This document shows, in pieces, positions 58,790-64,000 of a stretch of DNA of 64,000 nt. Each line of letters begins with the position of its first letter. Position 1 is the first letter of the stretch. The translations under genes were made by a program, and so were the position numbers. The notes beneath the pieces were generated by a model. The model was not told the origin of the DNA, did no database searches, and saw nothing but the letters and a program-made list of their open reading frames with translations. Origin of the DNA: Entomortierella parvispora (taxonomy: Eukaryota > Mortierellomycota > Mortierellomycetes > Mortierellales > Mortierellaceae); NCBI GenBank assembly GCA_963573315.1, contig OY752142.1:2418001-2482000 (forward strand), in the 5' to 3' direction.

Positions 58790-59407
58790 ATGGGTTGCTC
58801 AAGTTCAAAAGGTGTCGAGAACGGCTCCACCTACCACCGCCCACAACCATCCTACGTCCAGTCACAGACTCTTCCTCCTTCGACCCTTCCCCAAGGATGG
58901 TATGGTCTTCATCTTGGATGCTCACTCTGCCTCAGTGAATGACCAAAGCTGGATCTGACACTTTAGTTTCTTTGTCACGAATCGATGGCCACTAGGATTT
59001 CACAATATGACCCTTCCAAGCAGCGACTCTTCTATGTCTACCCGCAGACAAACAATGTGACTTGGGCCCATCCCCTTGGCCCTGCAGCAGATGCACAAGA
59101 GAACGCCCGCTTCCACCAGATCCAAGAGATTCAACGACAACAGTTCAGCAACAACCAGGGCTTTTATGACAACTACAACCGAGGCGGAGGACTCGGTTCA
59201 GGAGCCAGTATGGCAATGGGTATGATGGCGGGAGGTGCCATGGGTCTGATGGCTGGCTCTATGCTGGCTGGTGGTATGATGCACGGAGGCATGGGATACG
59301 GCGACTATGGTGGCGGGGACGTGATTCCAGCCATATCAGACGGATATGGCGGCGGAGACTTTGGGGGAGGGGACTTTGGTGGAGGAGACTTTGGTGGCGG
59401 GTTCTGA
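58790..59407 (+). CDS. WW-domain protein with predicted N-myristoylated/palmitoylated start
   Basis: Two exons, 58790-58899 and 58996-59407, giving 173 residues. The N-terminus MGCSSSKGVENG has the N-myristoylation pattern (Gly2, Ser at position 6) with Cys3 for palmitoylation. A WW domain spans the intron: LPQGWISQYDPSKQRLFYVY then PQTNNVTWAHPLGP, with both Trp and the central aromatic residues present; the first Trp codon is split by the intron, which supports the model. After a Gln-rich linker the C-terminus is low complexity: Met/Gly-rich (AMGMMAGGAMGLMAGSMLAG, possibly membrane-associating), ending in GGGDF repeats. WW domains bind Pro-rich ligands. The acyl signals suggest a membrane-tethered adaptor; the ligand is unknown. 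Confidence 0.85.
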
Positions 59408-59806
59408 TGATTGCGTCCACTGCACCAATCCGAGTGGGGATAAAATTGCTCGAATACACACTAATATGAATAAAATATGATCACGTGCCCGCGTATTGTT
59501 TACATTTTCTCGCACCAGCTCCAGCACTCCACACTGGAGGGCGCACACAAGCAAGGAACAAGAAAAAGGGCCGCGAATCTGCTCCATTGTTCGCTTTCCT
59601 CCTCTTCCTGTTCTTCACACATTCGACTGAACGTCGCGCCGCTCCTTTGTTCGCTTCTTACTGCTCGTCTCATTCCCTCCCTGTCCCTGCCATCACTTCC
59701 CTTGCTCCATTTTCTGCTTGTCTCGTGTTCATCGCCCTCCTCCACATAATCCCTTTCAATTCGCCAAACTCCAACAACTCCAACACCACCACCAGAAAAC
59801 GCCACC
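59408..59806. other. Intergenic, promoter of the zinc-knuckle gene
   Basis: 399 bases. A polyadenylation signal for the WW gene is at about 59467-59475 (GAATAAAAT). A CT-rich leader precedes the Kozak-like GCCACCATG at 59807. Confidence 0.55.
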
Positions 59807-62800
59807 ATGTCTGAATCTGATCTCAACCTGCCCACGATCGTGCCTCTTCTCCAGCCAAAGACCAATGGCTCCGCCAAGGCCAACAGCGATGCCCGAAGCC
59901 AGAACGATGCTGCCATTATTCAAAACCCCCACCTCGTGCCTTCCTCACTCAAGGTGGAGACGGCCCTGTTGACCAAAGAACTGGCAAAGTTCCGTGCCTG
60001 CGATCAAAACACTTGCTTCTACTGTCGCGAGTGGGCTCAATGGGTATTCAAAAAGACTTTTGGCAAGGACAAGGCCGCGACCGTTGGATCAGACAAGAAA
60101 GGTCCCAAACTAAACGGAAGCGGCGGCACTGGAGCAACAGAACCAAAGAAGAAACACAAGGAATATGCCATGGTCCTCTGTGAGAGATTCTACCAGCGAT
60201 CCACAGCAGACATGTCGACAGGCGCCCGGGCCAACGGAGCAGGATCAGTTGCTGCCGCAGCCATGGCCGCAAGCAAGGCTGGGTCAGGAACGGGGGGCGC
60301 TGCGCCATCAACTTCTGGAACGGGACAGGAGGGATTTGTGGCCGAGATTGTGGATACTGTTCGGGACTGGATTGATCAGCCCAGTGCACTCTACACTTCG
60401 CCCGAGGTCTTTTCTTTGGTCGACTTTGAAGCCCTCTACTCCGCATACCCTCTTCAGACTCAGGAACAGAACCAGGCGCAGGATGATGTCACGCCCATTC
60501 TCTCGACCATCTCTATTGAGAAGGCCCACATGATCCTGGGTCACCAGGGATACCCGTTGCTTAAGAGAGTCACCAAGCCTCAGCTTCAAAACCAAATCAT
60601 GGTTCCTACATGTCAACACACTAAGGGTCACTCCAAGACTCCGGCTGATCTGGAGCTGGACAAGGAACTATTCAACGATGAACTAAAGCGGATGAGGACA
60701 AGGGATCAGGAAGGGCTTCGAAAGCAGATCGGACCAGTTTGGAAGCATGTCGAAGAAGCTCTGGAGAGAATGGATGGTGCCGAAAGGGTCCGATCTGGCA
60801 TTTTGGGTCCAACTCGCTCCAAGGAATTTGCTCAGACATACAAGGAGAGAATTGTCTCTTTCCAGGAGGTAATGCTTGGGACATACTGTTACTTTGCGTA
60901 TATCATTCATTTCAAAGTCTTCACAATTGTCTGACCAATTTCCCCCGCCTTCCATAACGACTGCCTAGATTTGGACTGACGTAGAGACAACAGCAAAAAA
61001 GACTGCCTCAAAGAAAAAAGGATCAGACTCAGAAAAGACTGTGGAGCCAGTAGAGATTGTAGACCAGGGCTTCCAGCGATTCATCGACAACTTGCAGTTC
61101 ATCAACAAGCAATTGACAGAGGATGTGCTCGAATCTTCTGAGAGATCGCTGCGCGAATTCATCAAGGAGTTGGCCATGGCACAGACAAAGATCCTAAAGT
61201 TGGCTCTGACGCGTATCCAGGAAGGCAAAGTAGGCACTGCCAGGATCGACAAAATCTTGGAAGAGAGCCCCGAAAAGTGCAGGAACGCCCTCAAGATGGT
61301 GGAGCAGCTCATACCAATCTTTGACACAAAGATGGGTCAATTCCGCGTTTTGGTTCTCAACAAGCTCAAGGAGGTGGACGAGGAGATCGAGTCCGTTGCC
61401 TCGGCCTATTTCCACGAATCTCAAAGGACTGTCCAGGGTCGACTTGAAAAAGCCGCCAACAAGGACTTTCGTCGGAGGATTAAGAAACTCGAATTCATCT
61501 CTGTCGAGATTCGAAAGTGGTTCTTCCAGTCCCGCCTCACCTTGTTCTCGAGCTTGGACTTTGCGACTGTTTGCTTGAATACCCTCGGGATCCTGATGGA
61601 AGAAGCCGAGGTATTGGAAGCTGTGCAGCTGGGTCTGCACGATGACCATTTCCGCTCTCGAGTGCTTAAATCTCAGGAAGGCAGGATGAAGCTTGCTCAC
61701 CAATTCCGCGAGGGAATCAAAACTGGTCGTCGCGTCTTGGCAGTCATGATCTCACGCCTTATGATGCGCGAGGGTGCTAGAGCCATGGGTGAGATGGCAG
61801 CCATCCAAAAGGAAAAGAAGTTCCTCAAGTCAATTGGGCAGGATGTGAGCGACAGCAAGTTCAGTACAAAGGGTTTCTTGGTGCCAAGTCGGGATGTCAC
61901 TCCTACAGCCAGTGCTCAGGTCTCTGACGATGAAGATGCAGGGGGATCGACATCAGTGAGCAAGAACAAGAAGAAGAAAGACAAGAAAAAGAAGAAGGCT
62001 GCTGAGGCGGCCGCCGCTGCCGCTGCTGCAGCCTCCGGACAATCTGTGGTCGAACCAGATATTGAGCAGCAACAGCAGGAAAAAGAAGAAGAGGAAGTGC
62101 CCACCCCAGGACCTGGCTTGCGTTACGAGGAACCGGATGAGACGCCCTCGCCGGTCATGTCCTCCAAGGAGGCGCGTGATCTCAAGAAGCAGGCCAAGAA
62201 GGATGCCAAGAGACAAGCCAAGGAGGTTGCTGCTGCAGAAGAGGCTGCAGCCCAACAGCGGGCCGTCGGAGTACGCGAGCTCAAGGAAACATACGAGTGG
62301 ATTTTGCGCAAGCAAGAGGAGCAAATGCAGGGAGTGACGGATCCAGCACGCATCCAACAGGCCGAGGAGCTCAAGAAGAGGGCTGCAGCGGAACTTCATC
62401 GTCTCTCGTTGATCGAAATTGGACACGCGGTTGAGGATGAGGCACGTCGGAAAGCTCAGGAAGCCAACTCTCGCCAACTTGCAGAGGAGGCCAAGGCCCA
62501 GCTGGCTGCTGAGGAGGCCAAGGCTAAAAAGGCTGCGGAGGAGGCTGAGGCCCGCCGCTTGGCACAAGAGGCAAAGATTAAGAAGGCCGCTCAGGAGGCT
62601 CAGGAAGCGGAAGCTCGTCGACTGGCTCAGGAGGCTCGAGAGGTCAAGGAAGCAGAGGCACGTCGTCAGACACAGGCTGCCCGACAGGCTAAAGAAGCTA
62701 AGGAAGCCAAGGAAGCAGAGGCGCGTCGTCTTAATCAGCAGGCTCAAGCGGCCAAGGAGGCCGAAACTCGACGCAAGGCTCAGGAGGCGAAAGAGGTGAA

Positions 62801-63953
62801 AGAAGCTGAGGCTCGTTGCAAAGCCCATGAAGCTGGTGAGGCTAAGGATGCCATTGCTCGTCAGAGTCACCAACCTCAAATGTCGACTGCCAAGGAGCCT
62901 GAGCTCAGTACTCCTGCAATCGCGTCTGTCGATAACAAGGATAGCAAGGTTCCCACCTGGGGCCCTTCTGCGGCAACCCTCGCCAACCGCGCAGCTCAGG
63001 CTGCAAGAGAAGCAGAGCGCGCCGCTGCCCAAGCAGCAAAAAAGAACGAAAAGGCCGAAAGCACCAACCGCAACTCGATCGGAGCTGCACGCAAGGAGCG
63101 CGTCCAGGGCGATGTCGTTGAGCCAGAGCAACAAATCCAGCCCAAACCTCAGGCGGAGGCTGATCATGATGATCAACTTCCAGATAGTGTCGAAGACTTG
63201 GCCAGGCTTCCTACCCAGACCTTGGTCTCACTTGTTCACACGTTGCAGGTTGAAAACAAATCACTCTTGACCACTCTCGTGTCAATGCAGCAACAGGTTT
63301 CATCCTTGACTGAGCGCTATTCTACTTTGGCATCTTTGGCTCGCGAGCATGAGCAGCAAGCTATTCAGGCCATGGAAGTCCAGAAGCAGCGAGAAATGGA
63401 AGAAGTTCAGCGATATGTGTGGAAGGTTGAGGAGCGTTGTCGTCAACTTGAAAAACATGTGCTTGCAGCTCACCAGCACCGAATGCAAATGCAGCAATTG
63501 CAACAGCAACAACAGCAACAGTTCCAAGGACCTCCAGGACTCACCTCTATGGCTCCTCCTGGCTTCAGCAACAGTAGTTTGCTTGGTCTCGGACGTCAGC
63601 CCTCTGCACCTTCGTCACCTTTGTTGGCACAGCGAACTCTGAACACCATGGATTCCATGTCTCCTGGGGCAGGGTCTGCATCCGGATTCTCAAACATTAT
63701 GGCTGGTGGCAGCTCCATGGATTCGATGCACTCGTCTCAAGTCTCCTCGGCCGCTTCCAACTCGGGTTCTCCAGCGACTGGATTTGAATCTGGACCCAAG
63801 AAGACGCACTGGCGTCAACGTGGAGAGGTTCGCTGTGGAAACTGTGCGCAGCTTGGTCACTCCAGCACGGAATGCCAGGCCGGGTGCCGGTACTGCGACC
63901 AACCTGGTCATTTGAGTCAGGATTGTCCCCACATTGCGAGCTCTCAAGTCTAG
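59807..63953 (+). CDS. Large zinc-knuckle (CCHC) protein with long Ala/Glu-rich helix, function unknown
   Basis: Two exons, 59807-60868 and 60969-63953, giving 1,348 residues. The start has a near-perfect Kozak context (GCCACCATG). Order: an N-terminal part with ACDQNTCFYCREWAQWVFKK and LCERFYQRS; a conserved-looking helical region (about 380-640) with FRRRIKKLEFISVEIRKWFF; a Lys-rich then Ala-rich linker; a long charged single helix (about 780-985) built from EARRLAQEA-like repeats; a coiled coil (VENKSLLTTLVSMQQQVSSL); a Gln/Ser/Pro-rich stretch; and two C-terminal CCHC knuckles, CGNCAQLGHSSTEC and CRYCDQPGHLSQDC. The knuckles point to single-stranded RNA or DNA binding, so an RNA-associated scaffold is likely. 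I do not recognise a named orthologue. No retroelement protease or polymerase motifs are present, so this is not a Gag/Pol relic. Confidence 0.85.
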
Positions 63954-64000
63954 AGAAGACTGAAGAAAGGGATTTCTTTCTTTCTCACCAAGGGGATGTG

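Noticed and set aside
61953-63176. 407-codon minus-strand ORF rich in Leu, Ser and Cys
   Set aside because: It is antisense to the charged Ala/Glu helix of the zinc-knuckle protein. The composition reflects the complement of GCN/GAG codons.
63820-63953. Retroelement Gag suspicion from the CCHC knuckles
   Set aside because: No capsid, protease, reverse transcriptase or integrase motifs and no LTRs; the gene has an intron and a host-like domain layout.

Overview
The window looks like nuclear DNA of a filamentous fungus, probably an early-diverging Mucoromycota/Mortierellales-type genome. The evidence is: mostly protein-coding DNA near 50% GC; many short GT-AG introns (about 60-110 nt, a few of 200-550 nt); AATAAA-type polyadenylation signals; and a set of single-copy eukaryotic housekeeping genes. 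No operons, prophage, CRISPR array, rRNA or tRNA genes, or intact transposons were seen. The taxonomic placement is inference from gene content and style. Exon limits were worked out by hand from splice motifs and reading phase; phases close for every model except where stated.

Layout. 0-4 kb: a Gly/His/Thr-rich hydrophilin-like gene (+) and an ISC1/neutral-sphingomyelinase-type phospholipase C (-). 4-9.4 kb: a nine-exon OSR1/FRAY-type Ste20 kinase (-) and a roadblock dynein light chain (-). 9.9-18.6 kb: importin alpha (-), CWC25 splicing factor (+), a Rab3GAP2-type protein (+) and EBP2 (-). 18.7-28 kb: carotenoid oxygenase, xylulokinase, a TMEM41/VTT membrane protein and an NAD(P)-binding protein with a long N-terminal extension (all -). 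30-32.5 kb: glucosidase II beta subunit ending in HDEL (+). 32.6-35.2 kb: a tandem cluster of three VOC/glyoxalase-fold genes (-), one of them broken. 37.5-40 kb: a type III glutamine synthetase (+). 40.3-44.6 kb: CDT1 (-) divergent from a coiled-coil gene (+). 45-46.3 kb: ribosomal protein eS26 (+), whose first intron holds a probable C/D-box snoRNA. 46.9-52.2 kb: a multi-pass membrane protein with a very long polyQ tract (+) and a secreted S41-type protease (-). 54.7-57.9 kb: the HDEL receptor ERD2 (-) and a DUF4604 protein (-). 58.8-64 kb: a WW-domain protein with a predicted acylated N-terminus (+) and a 1,348-residue zinc-knuckle protein (+).

Functional links. Glucosidase II beta (HDEL) and ERD2 are cargo and receptor of the same ER-retrieval system. 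CDT1 shares a promoter with a coiled-coil gene. EBP2, eS26 and the intronic snoRNA belong to ribosome production. The most interesting points are the RFx[V/I] motif array in the OSR1-like kinase, the intron-hosted snoRNA, type III glutamine synthetase in a fungus-like genome, the VOC cluster with a decayed copy, the helically phased TTAGGG array, and the fused Rossmann-fold protein. I did not find a clearly new multi-gene system.
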